From Desulfofundulus australicus DSM 11792 (GTDB taxonomy: Bacteria; Bacillota; Desulfotomaculia; Desulfotomaculales; Desulfovirgulaceae): DNA of 64,000 nucleotides. The notes below the pieces were generated by a model that worked only from the letters and a program-made list of their open reading frames with translations, searched no databases and had not been told where the DNA came from. The position numbers and the translations under genes are program-made. Of this stretch, positions 33,844 to 43,545 are shown piece by piece. Numbering within the stretch: the stretch's first letter is position 1; every line of letters starts with the position of its first letter. The DNA lies in contig NZ_FQUW01000005.1 in the NCBI RefSeq assembly GCF_900129285.1, positions 107,631-171,630 on the forward strand, given 5' to 3'.

Positions 33844-34245
33844 TTAATCACCAAGGGCCACGACCAGAGCAATTGCATACGCATCATCGTGGGAAAGGGT
33901 GAGCAGGAACGTTTTAATCCCCTGCTCCCGGGCCAGCAGGGCAGCCCGGCCGTGAAGCTTTACGCCGGGAACACCCCGCTTACTGCTTACTACTTCCACA
34001 TTCCGCCAGCTGCAGCCCCCGGTTAAACCCGTACCCAGGGCCTTTAATACCGCTTCCTTGGCGGCAAACCGCGCCGCATAACAGGGGTAGGGATCCCGGC
34101 GGGCCATACAATACTGGCGCTCCCCGCCGGTATAGACCCTGGATAAAAAACGTTCTCCGAATTTACCTACTGCCTGCCTGATCCTCTCCACGGAAACCAT
34201 GTCCGAACCAATGCTGCAGATGTTGTGCCGCGTGTTAATTTCCAT
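33844..34245 (-). CDS. acpS: Holo-[acyl-carrier-protein] synthase
   Basis: 133 residues. The Mg and CoA motifs are IGSDMVSVERI near the N-terminus and FAAKEAVLKALGTG near residue 60; GVPGVKLHG and LSHDDAYAIALV are typical. It transfers phosphopantetheine from CoA to ACP. It lies 23 bases before nnr in the same direction. Confidence 0.93.
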   Translation of the reverse strand: MEINTRHNICSIGSDMVSVERIRQAVGKFGERFLSRVYTGGERQYCMARRDPYPCYAARFAAKEAVLKALGTGLTGGCSWRNVEVVSSKRGVPGVKLHGRAALLAREQGIKTFLLTLSHDDAYAIALVVALGD

Positions 34246-34333
34246 TTTCCCTTTCCGCCTTTAAAAATATGGTCCGGATATATCCGGATCCTTGAAAATT
34301 CTAGTTCTCCTTCCAGGGGCAAAAACCCTGCTT

Positions 34334-34705
34334 TTATAGCCCTTCACTGCTGTTACTGCTATCGCTGAATGTTCCCCGGAGTTTAAAGTTAACCCACTCG
34401 GGAAAGGGAATCCCCGACCGGGCGAAAAACTCACTCTCCCTGGCCCGCTCATCGTCTTTTTCTTTAAGGAATTCCCTAACCGCCCGGCGGGTAATGGCGT
34501 ATAGCTCCTCGTCCACCAGGCCCTGCTCCATCAGCAGAACGCGCAGGGCCAGATTTTCCTCTTCCAGAACCTTAACCCGGCTGAAAATTTCTATAAACAT
34601 AAGCCGGATTATATCTTCATCCAGGGGACGCTGCACATCACCCAGCAGGTTCCAGATCTTTTGATCGCTTAACATATCCCATACTGCCTGCACACGCATC
34701 ACCAT
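34334..34705 (-). CDS. Conserved-looking hypothetical protein, 123 residues
   Basis: A soluble, charged, mainly helical protein: a Leu-rich helix around VKVLEEENLALRVLLMEQG suggests a coiled coil, followed by RRAVREFLKEKDDERARE and a Ser-rich tail. It carries no recognisable catalytic motif. It lies upstream of acpS in the same direction with 88 bases between. ATG at 34705 or 34699 are both possible. Function unknown. Confidence 0.6.
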   Translation of the reverse strand: MVMRVQAVWDMLSDQKIWNLLGDVQRPLDEDIIRLMFIEIFSRVKVLEEENLALRVLLMEQGLVDEELYAITRRAVREFLKEKDDERARESEFFARSGIPFPEWVNFKLRGTFSDSSNSSEGL

Positions 34706-34787
34706 CCATACCAGGTTTCACCAGCAGTCTTCAGCATAGTTTTTACAAAAGAGCCCTCCTTTATACACCCGCCGGTTTATGTGCCCC

Positions 34788-34818
34788 AAAAAAAGCATGG
34801 CCCGTGCAAAGGCCATGC
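34788..34818 (-). terminator. Rho-independent terminator after the LytTR regulator
   Basis: On the minus strand GCATGGCC (34811-34818) pairs with GGCCATGC (34795-34802) around eight bases, followed by seven T (34788-34794). It lies 30 bases beyond the regulator stop. Confidence 0.88.
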
Positions 34819-34847
34819 AGTTATTCAGCAACCTTCTTTTTACACAT

Positions 34848-35633
34848 CTAGAAGCCCAGAATCTTGCGCAACTTTTTGGCCTGGGCCCGGCTTACCGGAA
34901 CCTCGCTGTTTTCCTTGTCATCCACCACCAGGTTGTAGGTACCGTTAAAGAAAGGTACTATTTCCTTGACCTTATGGAGGTTAACAATATAGCAGCGATG
35001 GGTACGGAAAAAGATGTTGGGGTTCAGGCGGGCTTCCAGCTCTTTCAGAGTATAACGGGTGAAAAATTTATCGGCATAGGTTTTAATGTAGATGTAATCC
35101 TGCTCCGTAAAGGCATAGACAATATCCGACTCCGCAACCAGCACCGTCTTGCCCTGTTTTTCCGCCGGGATCCGGTCAATTTTAAACTGACCGGCCCCGT
35201 TACCACCCCGGGCTGCCGGGGTGGTAAAGCCATTCTCCACAGCTCCAGCATCCATCTGGTTGATTTCCTGATATTTTTTCCATACTTTATCCACGGCCTT
35301 TTTCAGCCGGGCCTGGTCTACAGGCTTCAAAAGGTAATCCACGGCATTAACTTCAAAAGCTTTGACGGCATATTCATCATAAGCGGTAACGAAAATTACC
35401 TGGGGCTGCCTGGGCAACTCCTGAATAGCCGCCCCCAGTTCCAGGCCGTTCATGCCGGGCATGGATATGTCCAGGAAAAGAACCTGATATTCCAGTGCCT
35501 TGATTAACGCCAGGGCTTCTTGGGCATTGGTGGCCTCTCCCACGATCTCTATGTTATCAAAGCTGCTCAGGGCATAACGCAGTTCCTGCCGGGCCGGATA
35601 TTCATCATCTACTATTAATGCTTTTAGCTTCAA
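34848..35633 (-). CDS. LytTR-family response regulator
   Basis: 261 residues. The receiver domain (1-120) has the acid pair VDDE, the phospho-acceptor Asp in VLFLDISMPG and Lys in YLLKPVDQ. A LytTR DNA-binding domain fills the C-terminus (about 160-258: FIPTRYTLKELEARLNP-like start, FFRTHRCYIVNL). TTG at 35633 is chosen for its GGGGAGGGG ribosome site; the frame is open upstream but overlaps the kinase gene by more. It is the partner of the kinase encoded just upstream, with a 29-base overlap. Confidence 0.9.
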   Translation of the reverse strand: MKLKALIVDDEYPARQELRYALSSFDNIEIVGEATNAQEALALIKALEYQVLFLDISMPGMNGLELGAAIQELPRQPQVIFVTAYDEYAVKAFEVNAVDYLLKPVDQARLKKAVDKVWKKYQEINQMDAGAVENGFTTPAARGGNGAGQFKIDRIPAEKQGKTVLVAESDIVYAFTEQDYIYIKTYADKFFTRYTLKELEARLNPNIFFRTHRCYIVNLHKVKEIVPFFNGTYNLVVDDKENSEVPVSRAQAKKLRKILGF

Positions 35634-36936
35634 CAGAGTTCCCCTCCCCGTGTCCCAACTTGCATAATAAAGGCACCCGCACATAAACCGATGTTCCGGC
35701 ATTGGGAGCACTGATAATGTGCAGGCCGTAATCTTTACCGAAAAGGCTTTTCAAGCGTTCATGGACATTACTGAGACCCACGCCATTGCCCGATCCAACA
35801 CCGGGCTGCAGCACCTCGGACAGCCTTTCCGGAGGTATACCTACCCCATCATCCTTAATCACAATCAGCATATCCTCATCCAGCCGCTGGGCCGTAATCT
35901 GCACCGTACCCTGCCCCGGCTTGGGAAGAATCCCGTGCTTAATGGCATTCTCCACCAGGGGCTGGATGGTCAGAACCGGCACCTGATAGTCCAGTAGCTC
36001 CCGGTCTATATTCCTGACTACCCGCAATTTTTCACGGAAACGAGCCTTCTCCAGTATAAGGTAGGTGTTCAGGTATTCTATTTCTTCCCTCAGAGTATTG
36101 AAATGACCGTGGCGCTTCAAAGCATGGCGGAAGAAAGAAGCCAGGCGGATAAGAAGGCGTCGCGCCGTTTCCGGATTGGTCCGGCTGAACATGATGATGG
36201 TGTTCAGGGTATTGAATAAAAAATGGGGGTTGATCTGGGCCTGCAGGGCATCCAGCTCCGCTTTGGTTACCAGCTGAGCCTGCCTGTCCAGTTCCGCCAG
36301 TTCCATCTGCATACCCAGCAACTGGGCCAATCCTTCAGCCAGCTTAACCAGGTTCTGGGGAATTTCCCCCGGCTGTGTGCGGTAAAGCTTAATGGTACCC
36401 ACAATTTCGTCCCTGCACTTGAGGGGAGAAATTACCGCCGACTCCAGGGGGCAACCGGGTACAGGACACTGCAGGTCACGGCCGCTGCGGACCACCTTGA
36501 GTTCACCCGTAACCAGGACCTCCCGGGTGGCATCGGTCATGATTGAACCGCCGGGCTTGTGGTGATCCGCCCCGGCACCGATATAGGCCAGGACTTTCTC
36601 CCGGTCAGTGATGGCCACAGCCGCCACGTCGCTGATTTTCTGAATGATTTCCACGGTCTTGGCTGCCGTCTCTTCATTCAACCCCCGCCGCAGGTAAGGC
36701 AGCGTTTCACTGGCAATTTGAAGGGTGAAATCCAGGGGGTGCTGCTCGCTTTTAAGATTGATTATCTTTTGTTTCTGTATATAATCACTGACCACAAAGG
36801 CAGCCACGGCATTGACACAGACCATGGCCAGCACCAGTTTCCAGGCCAGCGGATCCCACAGGAGTACAAAACCGGTGGCCAGAAAATTAATTGGCAACCA
36901 GCGGGCTATTACTCCCAGAGCCAGTTTTCTCTGCAC
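35605..36936 (-). CDS. LytS/YpdA-like sensor histidine kinase with GAF domain
   Basis: 443 residues: two N-terminal membrane helices (about 10-55), a GAF-type domain (about 90-210) with three Cys in CPVPGCPLESAVISPLKC, a HisK_5 phospho-acceptor segment INPHFLFNTLNTI, and an HATPase (N-box LVENAIKHGI, G-box DDGVGIPP). It lacks the five-helix 5TMR domain of classical LytS. GTG at 36936 stands nine bases after GGGGAGG. The Cys-rich GAF might bind a metal cofactor. Its gene follows acs on the same strand, separated by a terminator. Confidence 0.88.
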   Translation of the reverse strand: MQRKLALGVIARWLPINFLATGFVLLWDPLAWKLVLAMVCVNAVAAFVVSDYIQKQKIINLKSEQHPLDFTLQIASETLPYLRRGLNEETAAKTVEIIQKISDVAAVAITDREKVLAYIGAGADHHKPGGSIMTDATREVLVTGELKVVRSGRDLQCPVPGCPLESAVISPLKCRDEIVGTIKLYRTQPGEIPQNLVKLAEGLAQLLGMQMELAELDRQAQLVTKAELDALQAQINPHFLFNTLNTIIMFSRTNPETARRLLIRLASFFRHALKRHGHFNTLREEIEYLNTYLILEKARFREKLRVVRNIDRELLDYQVPVLTIQPLVENAIKHGILPKPGQGTVQITAQRLDEDMLIVIKDDGVGIPPERLSEVLQPGVGSGNGVGLSNVHERLKSLFGKDYGLHIISAPNAGTSVYVRVPLLCKLGHGEGNSVEAKSINSR

Positions 36937-37060
36937 CCAGACGCGCCTCCCCTCCCCCAAATGTTCTTATAATTCATAACATTTTAAAGATAAAAAATTT
37001 ATTAACCTGCTAACTTTATTATATAAAATCCAGCGCAAAAAGTCTATTCCTCCACCAAGC

Positions 37061-37083
37061 AAAAAACCGGCCGTCCGGCCGGG
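37061..37083 (-). terminator. Rho-independent terminator after acs
   Basis: On the minus strand CCGGCC (37077-37082) pairs with GGCCGG (37067-37072) around GGAC, followed by six T (37061-37066). It ends the acs transcript about 155 bases past the stop. A second hairpin without T-run lies at 37135-37154. Confidence 0.8.
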
Positions 37084-37240
37084 AAAAAACGGGTGTGGAT
37101 TATATCTGCCCTCTGCTTCCGTATAAATTAAATGGGCCCGCCGGATGGCGGGCGGAGGTAATGCCCAGTATTTTTAATCATAACCGCCCCCGCAGGCGGA
37201 AGCGCTGGCATAACCGCCACCCGGCAGGCCCAAATTTCTA

Positions 37241-39196
37241 TCACATTTCTTTGGATTCGTACTGCTCCTTGATTTGAGCCACAACTGCAGGATCGGCCAG
37301 CGTGGTGGTATCCCCCAGTACCCGTCCCTCGGCAATATCCCGCAGCAGGCGCCGCATGATTTTACCGCTGCGGGTCTTGGGCAGTTCAGCGGTGAAGAAA
37401 ATATCCTCCGGCCGGGCAATGGCACCGATTTTCTTGACCACGTGGGCCTTCAATTCATTGGCCAGTTCAGGGGTACCCTGAATGCCCTCCTTCAGGGTGA
37501 CAAAGGCGCTGACAGCCTGGCCTTTTACCTCGTGGGCTTTACCGATAACGGCCGCCTCGGCTACCGCCGGGTGATCCACCAGGGCACTCTCAATTTCCAT
37601 GGTTCCCAGGCGGTGCCCGCTGACGTTAATCACGTCATCCACCCGGCCCATGATCCAGAAGTAGCCGTCTTCATCCCTCCTGGCCCCGTCACCGGTGAAA
37701 TATACATTTTCAAACCGGCTCCAGTACTGGGCCACGTAACGATCGGGGTCGCCGTAAATGGTACGCAGCATGGCCGGCCACGGGGACTTGAGAATCAGGT
37801 AACCACCGCTGCCCAGGGGCACTTCCTTGCCCGTGTTATCAACCACGGCCGCTTCCACACCGGGGAACGGTACGGTAGCGGAACCGGGCTTCAGGGTGGT
37901 AACTCCCGGCAGGGGAGAAATTAAGATCATTCCGGTTTCCGTCTGCCACCAGGTATCCACAATGGGGCAGCGCTCGTTGCCGATGTACTTGTAGTACCAC
38001 ATCCAGGCCTCGGGGTTAATGGGCTCTCCCACCGTGCCCAGCAGGCGCAGGCTGGAGAGATCGCGCCTGGCCGGCCACTCGGTGCCCCACCTCATAAAGG
38101 CCCGGATGGCCGTGGGAGCGGTATATAAGATGTTGACACGATATTTTTCCACAATGGCCCAGAAGCGGTCCCTTTCCGGCCAGTCGGGGCTGCCCTCGTA
38201 CATCACCGTGGTGCACCCGTTGGCCAGGGGGCCGTAAACGATATAGGAGTGCCCGGTCACCCAGCCGATATCGGCGGTACACCAGTAAATGTCATCATCC
38301 TTAATATCGAAGATCATGCGGTGGGTGGCAGCAACCCCTACCAGGTAACCACCGGTGGTATGGACCACGCCTTTGGGCTTGCCCGTGGTCCCGCTGGTAT
38401 AAAGAATGTAGAGCATATCCTCGGCGTCCATATGCTCCGGCTCGCAGCCGATGGGTGCCCTGGCCATCATCTCATGCCACCAGTAATCGCGGCCTTCCAC
38501 AAAGTTAACATCCTGGCCGGTGCGCTTAACCATGAGCACCTTTTCCACAGACGGGCACTGGGCCAGCGCATCGTCACAGTTCTTTTTCAGGGGTACAATA
38601 CCGCCCCGCCGCCACCCGCCGTCGGCGGTAATGACCAGCTTGGCCTGGCAGTCGTTAATGCGGTCCCGCAGGGATTCGGCGCTGAAGCCGCCAAAAACGA
38701 CGCTGTGGGGGGCACCAATACGGGCACAGGCCAGCATGGCAATGGCCAGTTCGGGAATCATGGGCAGGTAAATGGTCACCCGGTCTCCCCGCTTTACGCC
38801 CAGCTCTTTCAGCACATTGGCGCATTTGGTTACCTCACGGTACAGATCCTGGTAGGTCAGGACGCGGTCGTCCCCGGGCTCCCCTTCCCAGATGATGGCT
38901 GCTTTGGTCCTGCGCCAGGTGTTCAGGTGGCGATCGATGCAGTTATATGAAACATTTAATTTCCCATTTACAAACCATTTGAAGAAGGGAGCATTGCTGG
39001 TATCCAGCACCTTATCCCACTTCTGGAACCAGTCAATACTCTCGGCCTGTTTGGCCCAGAAGCCCTCCCGGTCTGCCTTCGCCTCTTCATATATCGAAGC
39101 ATCTTTTACTAACGCCTTGTCGACAAAATATGCCGGCGGCGGAAACGTCCTTTCTTCTTTTAATAACGCTTCCAGAACTCTTTCTTCGCTGGCCAT
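37241..39196 (-). CDS. acs: Acetyl-CoA synthetase (AMP-forming)
   Basis: 651 residues, full length. The AMP-binding P-loop is [18 protein letters not shown], the adenylate motif [21 protein letters not shown], and the C-terminal catalytic Lys is in [13 protein letters not shown], the site acetylated in many homologues. [16 protein letters not shown] is the acyl pocket motif of true acetyl-CoA synthetases. It activates acetate with ATP and CoA. AAAAAGGAGG precedes the ATG. Confidence 0.96.
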   Translation of the reverse strand: MASEERVLEALLKEERTFPPPAYFVDKALVKDASIYEEAKADREGFWAKQAESIDWFQKWDKVLDTSNAPFFKWFVNGKLNVSYNCIDRHLNTWRRTKAAIIWEGEPGDDRVLTYQDLYREVTKCANVLKELGVKRGDRVTIYLPMIPELAIAMLACARIGAPHSVVFGGFSAESLRDRINDCQAKLVITADGGWRRGGIVPLKKNCDDALAQCPSVEKVLMVKRTGQDVNFVEGRDYWWHEMMARAPIGCEPEHMDAEDMLYILYTSGTTGKPKGVVHTTGGYLVGVAATHRMIFDIKDDDIYWCTADIGWVTGHSYIVYGPLANGCTTVMYEGSPDWPERDRFWAIVEKYRVNILYTAPTAIRAFMRWGTEWPARRDLSSLRLLGTVGEPINPEAWMWYYKYIGNERCPIVDTWWQTETGMILISPLPGVTTLKPGSATVPFPGVEAAVVDNTGKEVPLGSGGYLILKSPWPAMLRTIYGDPDRYVAQYWSRFENVYFTGDGARRDEDGYFWIMGRVDDVINVSGHRLGTMEIESALVDHPAVAEAAVIGKAHEVKGQAVSAFVTLKEGIQGTPELANELKAHVVKKIGAIARPEDIFFTAELPKTRSGKIMRRLLRDIAEGRVLGDTTTLADPAVVAQIKEQYESKEM

Positions 39197-39647
39197 TTTT
39201 TACCGGACCTCCTTTTTATTTTTCTGGAAAATAAAATTTTGTTTGTTTCGCGGGAAATAAATCCCAGCATCACCCCCGTCTAAAGCCAGCACAGCCTTAC
39301 CTTTTCTAGAGAATTTTACATCAGAAATGATAAAATTTTAAGAATTTTGAGTTCAATTGCCCAATTTTAGCTCCTTTTCGTTTCTTAATCGAAACCAGTT
39401 GCCGGAAGACAAGCCGGGCTACCCTCGCAAACCATTGGCGGGCAAAAATAAACACTCTGCCCCATGACTTTGGAACAGAGCAAAAAGGTATTTTTATATG
39501 CCTGTTTTACACACCAGTGAACAGTCATTCACCGCGTTCTTCCACCCGTTCGGCAGGCTTTTTTGCCTGCTGCCACAACAACCGGGTCTTCCGTTAAATT
39601 ATCCGGTATTAATATCGCCATATAAAATTGGCCCGGCAGTTAACATT
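39197..39647. other. 451-base intergenic region between acs and the CBS gene
   Basis: No convincing gene. It should hold the acs promoter: on the minus strand TGATGTAAAAT near 39310-39320 looks like an extended -10. A GCAGGC/GCCTGC hairpin with an A6/T6 loop lies at 39553-39570, about 80 bases past the CBS gene stop, and may end that operon. CTGTT...AACAG at about 39502-39525 is a loose inverted repeat. The rest shows nothing I can name. Confidence 0.4.
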
Positions 39648-40145
39648 TCAGCTCATATCCTCGAGAATTTCACCTATAAGCCAGAAGAGATCAATAGTTC
39701 TCACCACACCGCACAAATTGTCGCCGTCCATTACCGGTACGGAATTAATCTTTTTATTTAACATAACCAGGGCAGCCTCCCAAAGCGCTGCATCTTCATT
39801 AACAAAAGCCATCCCCACCGGGCGCATAACCTCTTTGACTTTTATGAATTGCTCGCTCCAGCGCGGGGGCAGGAAAAAAAGACCTGCCGGGTCACCTTTT
39901 AACAGGTCTTCCAGGAGAGCCTGGTAATGCAGGGCCCGCAGCAGCCCCCGCAAAGTAAGGATGCCCGTGGCACGCCCCCGGTTGTTATAAACCAGCGCCG
40001 ATTGAAAACCCATCCACGTGCCGTCTTTCCCGCGAAAATACTCCTGCAACAACCTGAAAGCAGAAGCCACATCCGCATCTTCGTGCAGCGAAGGCAGTTC
40101 CTCCGCTGGAACCATAATTTCCCGCACCTTCAGCCGCAGGGGCAC
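39648..40145 (-). CDS. CBS-domain pair protein (A)
   Basis: 165 residues consisting of two CBS motifs: VREIMVPAEELPSL near the start and VKEVMRPVGMAFV near residue 103, each with the later (G/S)ILTLRG or GVVRTID strand. Such Bateman modules bind adenosyl ligands and regulate partners. It is a paralogue of the protein encoded at 43004-43513, with the same spacing, GILTLRG motif and WxF insert. It is the last gene of the TauE-type operon. Confidence 0.85.
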   Translation of the reverse strand: MPLRLKVREIMVPAEELPSLHEDADVASAFRLLQEYFRGKDGTWMGFQSALVYNNRGRATGILTLRGLLRALHYQALLEDLLKGDPAGLFFLPPRWSEQFIKVKEVMRPVGMAFVNEDAALWEAALVMLNKKINSVPVMDGDNLCGVVRTIDLFWLIGEILEDMS

Positions 40146-40169
40146 AGGATCATACCACCTCCCGGGGGT

Positions 40170-40844
40170 TCAACCGGTCTTGGCCTCACCTATCTTTTCA
40201 ATATATTCACGGGTCACGAGGATGAAATCTGCCATCAGGCGGGCTATTTCCTCACAGTCGCGAACCGACAGGCGTTCGTTTAAGGGAAAGCATATTTTAA
40301 AGCGGTATTTACCGGTTTCCTCAACACGGGTGGACTCCCGTTCCAGGCGAAAACCCAGACGATTTTCCATTTCAACCTGATAATGGAGCAGCGGCAAAAA
40401 AAGGCTGTGCTTGTGACCATCCAGCACCAGTTCACCCTTGATAATTTTCTGCCCGGAATAGGGGCCCTTGCGGGGCTGGGTGCGGCACAGGCGGTAAAAA
40501 ACATCCCGGCGGTCGGGAAGAACCAGGCACAGAGCTGAACCCCTGGCCTGCCCCCAACGGGCAGCGGACAAACATTTAATAACTATGCCTCTCTTAAAAA
40601 GGTTTTTCTCTACTCTCCGGCAGATTTCCTCCAGAAGCATCCTCCAATCTTTACCCGCATTAAAAGGCATGACCGGGACATTGGCAGCTTCTTCCCCTTG
40701 CTCATTCCGTTGCTCTTTGCCCCGCACCTGCAGCCATTTTTCAAACATCTCCAGAACTCCCCGCTGGTCCTCCTCCAGCTTCCACTGCTGGAGAAATTCC
40801 CGTTTATACCTGTTAAAGGACAGGATGAACTCGCTATCGTTCAC
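40170..40844 (-). CDS. Hypothetical soluble protein in the TauE operon
   Basis: 224 residues, charged, mixed helix and strand, no membrane segment or known motif. GTG at 40844 follows GGGGGG-rich sequence (AAAGGGGGGAAAACT); an open extension to 40964 overlaps the previous gene and is unlikely. It lies 24 bases before the CBS gene and 89 after the small membrane protein, all in one direction. Function unknown. Confidence 0.7.
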   Translation of the reverse strand: MNDSEFILSFNRYKREFLQQWKLEEDQRGVLEMFEKWLQVRGKEQRNEQGEEAANVPVMPFNAGKDWRMLLEEICRRVEKNLFKRGIVIKCLSAARWGQARGSALCLVLPDRRDVFYRLCRTQPRKGPYSGQKIIKGELVLDGHKHSLFLPLLHYQVEMENRLGFRLERESTRVEETGKYRFKICFPLNERLSVRDCEEIARLMADFILVTREYIEKIGEAKTG

Positions 40845-40933
40845 AGTTTTCCCCCCTTTTTCCCCGCTAACACAGGAAGGGGAGCGACACCCTCCCCTCC
40901 GGCCATGTATATTGCACCGGTTGAGCTGCCTGC

Positions 40934-41179
40934 TCAACCCATTTTCAGCCCCAGCCATAAACATGCCGCCAGGACAAACGCAAGCACTACCACCAGAAAC
41001 AAGCCGCCATTTTCCTCTGTCTGTATTTCCGCCCTGGACAACTCAATCCGGGTGAACACCTGCTCCAGGTATTCCAGGAGAGAAGGATCATCGTCCGGCA
41101 GCGGCCTGCCCCGATGGGCCACCAGCGCTTCCCCCCGGGAACAGCTTTTATGCAGTAAATTTGCTCCACCATTACTCAT
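40934..41179 (-). CDS. Small tail-anchored protein in the TauE operon
   Basis: 81 residues with a hydrophilic N-terminal 55 residues and a single C-terminal membrane helix (GLFLVVVLAFVLAACLWLGL). It lies 41 bases after the TauE gene and belongs to the same run. GGGAGGAACGGACC precedes the ATG. No family recognised; probably a small accessory of the transporter. Confidence 0.7.
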   Translation of the reverse strand: MSNGGANLLHKSCSRGEALVAHRGRPLPDDDPSLLEYLEQVFTRIELSRAEIQTEENGGLFLVVVLAFVLAACLWLGLKMG

Positions 41180-41220
41180 GGTCCGTTCCTCCCCTCATAC
41201 AGGGGCAATGGTAATCGGCT

Positions 41221-42390
41221 TTAGCTCTTCTGCAGGTTTACCGCCACGCCGGCTTCTTCTGCCTGCAGTTCTTTCTTTCTCTTCCACATATTGCCGAGAA
41301 CGATTACCCCACCCAGAGCCAGGGCAAAACACATGATAATGAAACTTGCTTTATCCAGCAGGTTAACGGTGCCCTGATTGAGCTCGATCAACCCCAGTTC
41401 GTGTAAATAAGTGGGTATGGCAATCCCCCTGCTGATGGAAACAATCAGCATTATAGTAGACATTACCAGCTTAATCATGTACTCTTTAACATAGGTGGTG
41501 CCCACAGCACCAACCTGCACCCCTATCAGAGAGCCGGCCAGCAGGAGCAGGACCATTCTAATATCGACAAAACCGCTTACAGCCCAGGTTATGGTACCGG
41601 TCAACCCCATCAGGAAGGCCACCACCAGCTCCGTAGCGCTGGCCATGATGGGTGATACACCCAGAATATAAATCATACCTGGAACGCCTATAAAACCCCC
41701 CACCGCAATGGTTGCCGCCAGCAAACCGGTGGCAAGCCCCAGCGGTGCAATAACCCAGAAGGAAACCCGTATACGGGCAGCGTTAAAACTGATCATGGGA
41801 GGAATGTTAATTCTTTTCATTTTTTCTGCCAGACCGGAAACGGTATCCTCAGTGCTGGCCCTTACCGCTCTCCGGGCATCGTAAAGCATATACAGTCCTA
41901 CCAGGGTTAAAATCAGCACAAAGGCTACACTAACATATAAATTTGAACCCGCCGACCCCCACCGGGCAAAAATGAACTTCTGCACATAAATTCCCAGCTG
42001 CACACCTATAACCGCGGAAATGGCCATGAACACGCCCAGTTTTAAGTCCAGCTGGCCATATTTATAGCGCTTGTAAGCCCCTACCATGGATTTGGGAAAC
42101 TTGTGGCACATATTGCTGGCCACCGCAATGGCCGCCGGTGCGCCCAGGCTCATCATGCCGGGAGTCAGAACAAACGCCCCTCCCGAACCGATAAAACCGC
42201 TGATCAGGCCTCCAAGAAAACCAAGGATAATCAGATATATAGCTCCCAGCGCATCGAGGCGGACAAACTGCTTAACCACATCACCAGGGCCCAGCGCTTC
42301 CCCGGCTGCTTCAGCCAGAGAAGGGATAGAAATTAAAAACAGGGTACCCAGGGCCACCAGGCTCCACAAAACTGCCTTTCTGCCCCGCAT
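41221..42390 (-). CDS. TauE/SafE family anion exporter/transporter
   Basis: 389 residues. A cleavable or first-helix segment at 8-28 is followed by the TauE/SafE repeats: GFLGGLISGFIGSGGAFV near residue 58 and GLATGLLAATIAVGGFIGVPG near 220, with about nine helices. The family moves sulfite, sulfonates or other organic anions across the membrane. In a probable sulfur-metabolising anaerobe a sulfur oxyanion is a fair guess, but the substrate is not shown. A 78-residue membrane protein starts the operon one base upstream of it. Confidence 0.85.
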   Translation of the reverse strand: MRGRKAVLWSLVALGTLFLISIPSLAEAAGEALGPGDVVKQFVRLDALGAIYLIILGFLGGLISGFIGSGGAFVLTPGMMSLGAPAAIAVASNMCHKFPKSMVGAYKRYKYGQLDLKLGVFMAISAVIGVQLGIYVQKFIFARWGSAGSNLYVSVAFVLILTLVGLYMLYDARRAVRASTEDTVSGLAEKMKRINIPPMISFNAARIRVSFWVIAPLGLATGLLAATIAVGGFIGVPGMIYILGVSPIMASATELVVAFLMGLTGTITWAVSGFVDIRMVLLLLAGSLIGVQVGAVGTTYVKEYMIKLVMSTIMLIVSISRGIAIPTYLHELGLIELNQGTVNLLDKASFIIMCFALALGGVIVLGNMWKRKKELQAEEAGVAVNLQKS

Positions 42391-42391
42391 T

Positions 42392-42628
42392 CTAATGCAC
42401 CCCTTTCTTTAAGGGTTGAATGCCCAGCGCTTCCAGAAGATAGTTGGCAAAGGCCCCGTGAATAAAGGAAAATATCATAGCTGTAAGAATAACCGCTATA
42501 GCAAAAATGCCTCCCCGGGCGAAATTGCGGGTAACAACATCCTGGTTAAGAAATAAGGCGAGATAAGCTGCCAGGGAGATTATTCCCCATAATATTGCCC
42601 GTCCGGTTGGTTTTTTTTGCGTGCCCAT
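42392..42628 (-). CDS. Small two-helix membrane protein preceding the TauE gene
   Basis: 78 residues with two membrane helices (about 12-30 and 38-62). GGGGGAGAATG precedes the ATG and its stop lies one base from the TauE start, so the two are translationally coupled. It is probably the first gene of the operon driven by the sigma-54 promoter about 100 bases upstream. Possibly a transporter partner; no family recognised. Confidence 0.75.
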   Translation of the reverse strand: MGTQKKPTGRAILWGIISLAAYLALFLNQDVVTRNFARGGIFAIAVILTAMIFSFIHGAFANYLLEALGIQPLKKGVH

Positions 42629-42735
42629 ACATTCTCCCCCTTGCCGGTAATATTATCCAACAGCAATCATCCACGGCTTTCAATCAGACCGGCCAGTTCC
42701 CCCCTTTACCGGTTGTTGTTTTTGTGCTTAAAGGT

Positions 42736-42750
42736 GCAAATGCTGTGCCG
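42736..42750 (-). promoter_or_regulatory. Sigma-54 promoter of the TauE operon
   Basis: On the minus strand CGGCACAGCATTTGC carries GG and GC ten bases apart and matches TGGCAC-N5-TTGC at all but the first base. Transcription would start near 42725, about 97 bases before the first gene. A sigma-54 activator gene lies 0.8 kb away. Confidence 0.75.
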
Positions 42751-42758
42751 TTGTTCAC

Positions 42759-42786
42759 AAAAAAAAAGGCCGTTTTTAAAGGCCTT
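42759..42786 (-). terminator. Rho-independent terminator of the upstream unit
   Basis: On the minus strand AAGGCC and GGCCTT pair around nine bases and a run of nine T follows (stem 42766-42786, T at 42759-42767). It ends transcripts from the CBS gene at 43004 and lies just upstream of the sigma-54 promoter. Confidence 0.8.
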
Positions 42787-42987
42787 CCGGGTTCTGACAT
42801 TACTTTCCTTGTGTCCAGTTTATGGTCAGTAGAACAATTTCTCAACACAGGATTTTTAAAGATGGCTTGATGGCTCTCATTTCAGTTTATTTCGGCCACC
42901 GGTTTTACCACCTGTCTTTTGCTTCTCTGTTGAAATTTTCATCAACCCTGACGGAAAAAGTGTAATTGAGCATTTTCACAATCTTCG

Positions 42988-43014
42988 AGAACAGGCATAA
43001 ATTTTACCTGTTCT
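42988..43014. promoter_or_regulatory. Inverted repeat, candidate enhancer for the NtrC-type regulator
   Basis: AGAACAGG (42988-42995) and CCTGTTCT (43007-43014) form a perfect 8+8 inverted repeat with an 11-base AT-rich centre. It overlaps the 3' end of the CBS gene. It sits about 275 bases upstream of the sigma-54 start site, a plausible enhancer distance. It could instead act as an RNA hairpin. Confidence 0.45.
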
Positions 43015-43513
43015 TTTCTTCTGCTTCCCGATAATAATCGCTCAACACTTTGAAAACATCAACAACACGTACCACACCCAGCAGGTTGCCGCGCTCCAGA
43101 ACAGGCAGGGAGTTAACGTTATATTTCAAAAAAGTGCGGATAACCTCTAAAAGCTCATCACTGGCCTGCACTGTGGCCAGCAGGACGGGCCTCATGATAT
43201 CCCGCACCTTCATCCGGGAGCCTTCCTTTAACTTTCTCAGAAAGTACCAGCTCCAGGACTCGGACTTAAACAGGGGGTTGCGGATTAAATCGTAAAGCCC
43301 TACCGCTGTTAAAATCCCGCGGAGAGTCAAAATACCTTCCAGTTTACCATCATTATTCAGAACAATCAGAATACGGTGCCCATGCCAGGGCCTGCCTTCC
43401 CGGTGAAAAGATTGCCTTAAGGCCTGGATACCCTCGTGCAGGGTGGCATCTGCCGTAATAGTGGGAATCTGCTCGATGGGGATCATAACGTCCCGTGCCC
43501 TCAACGCAAGCAT
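43004..43513 (-). CDS. CBS-domain pair protein (B)
   Basis: 169 residues with two CBS motifs (ARDVMIPIEQIPTI near the start, VRDIMRPVLLATV near 103) and the shared GILTLRGILTAVG strand. It is closely similar in layout to the protein at 39648-40145. It lies 32 bases after the sigma-54 regulator gene in the same direction and could feed adenylate or redox status into that system. Confidence 0.85.
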   Translation of the reverse strand: MLALRARDVMIPIEQIPTITADATLHEGIQALRQSFHREGRPWHGHRILIVLNNDGKLEGILTLRGILTAVGLYDLIRNPLFKSESWSWYFLRKLKEGSRMKVRDIMRPVLLATVQASDELLEVIRTFLKYNVNSLPVLERGNLLGVVRVVDVFKVLSDYYREAEEKNR

Positions 43514-43545
43514 GATCGTACTCCTTTACATTAATTTACATTCGC

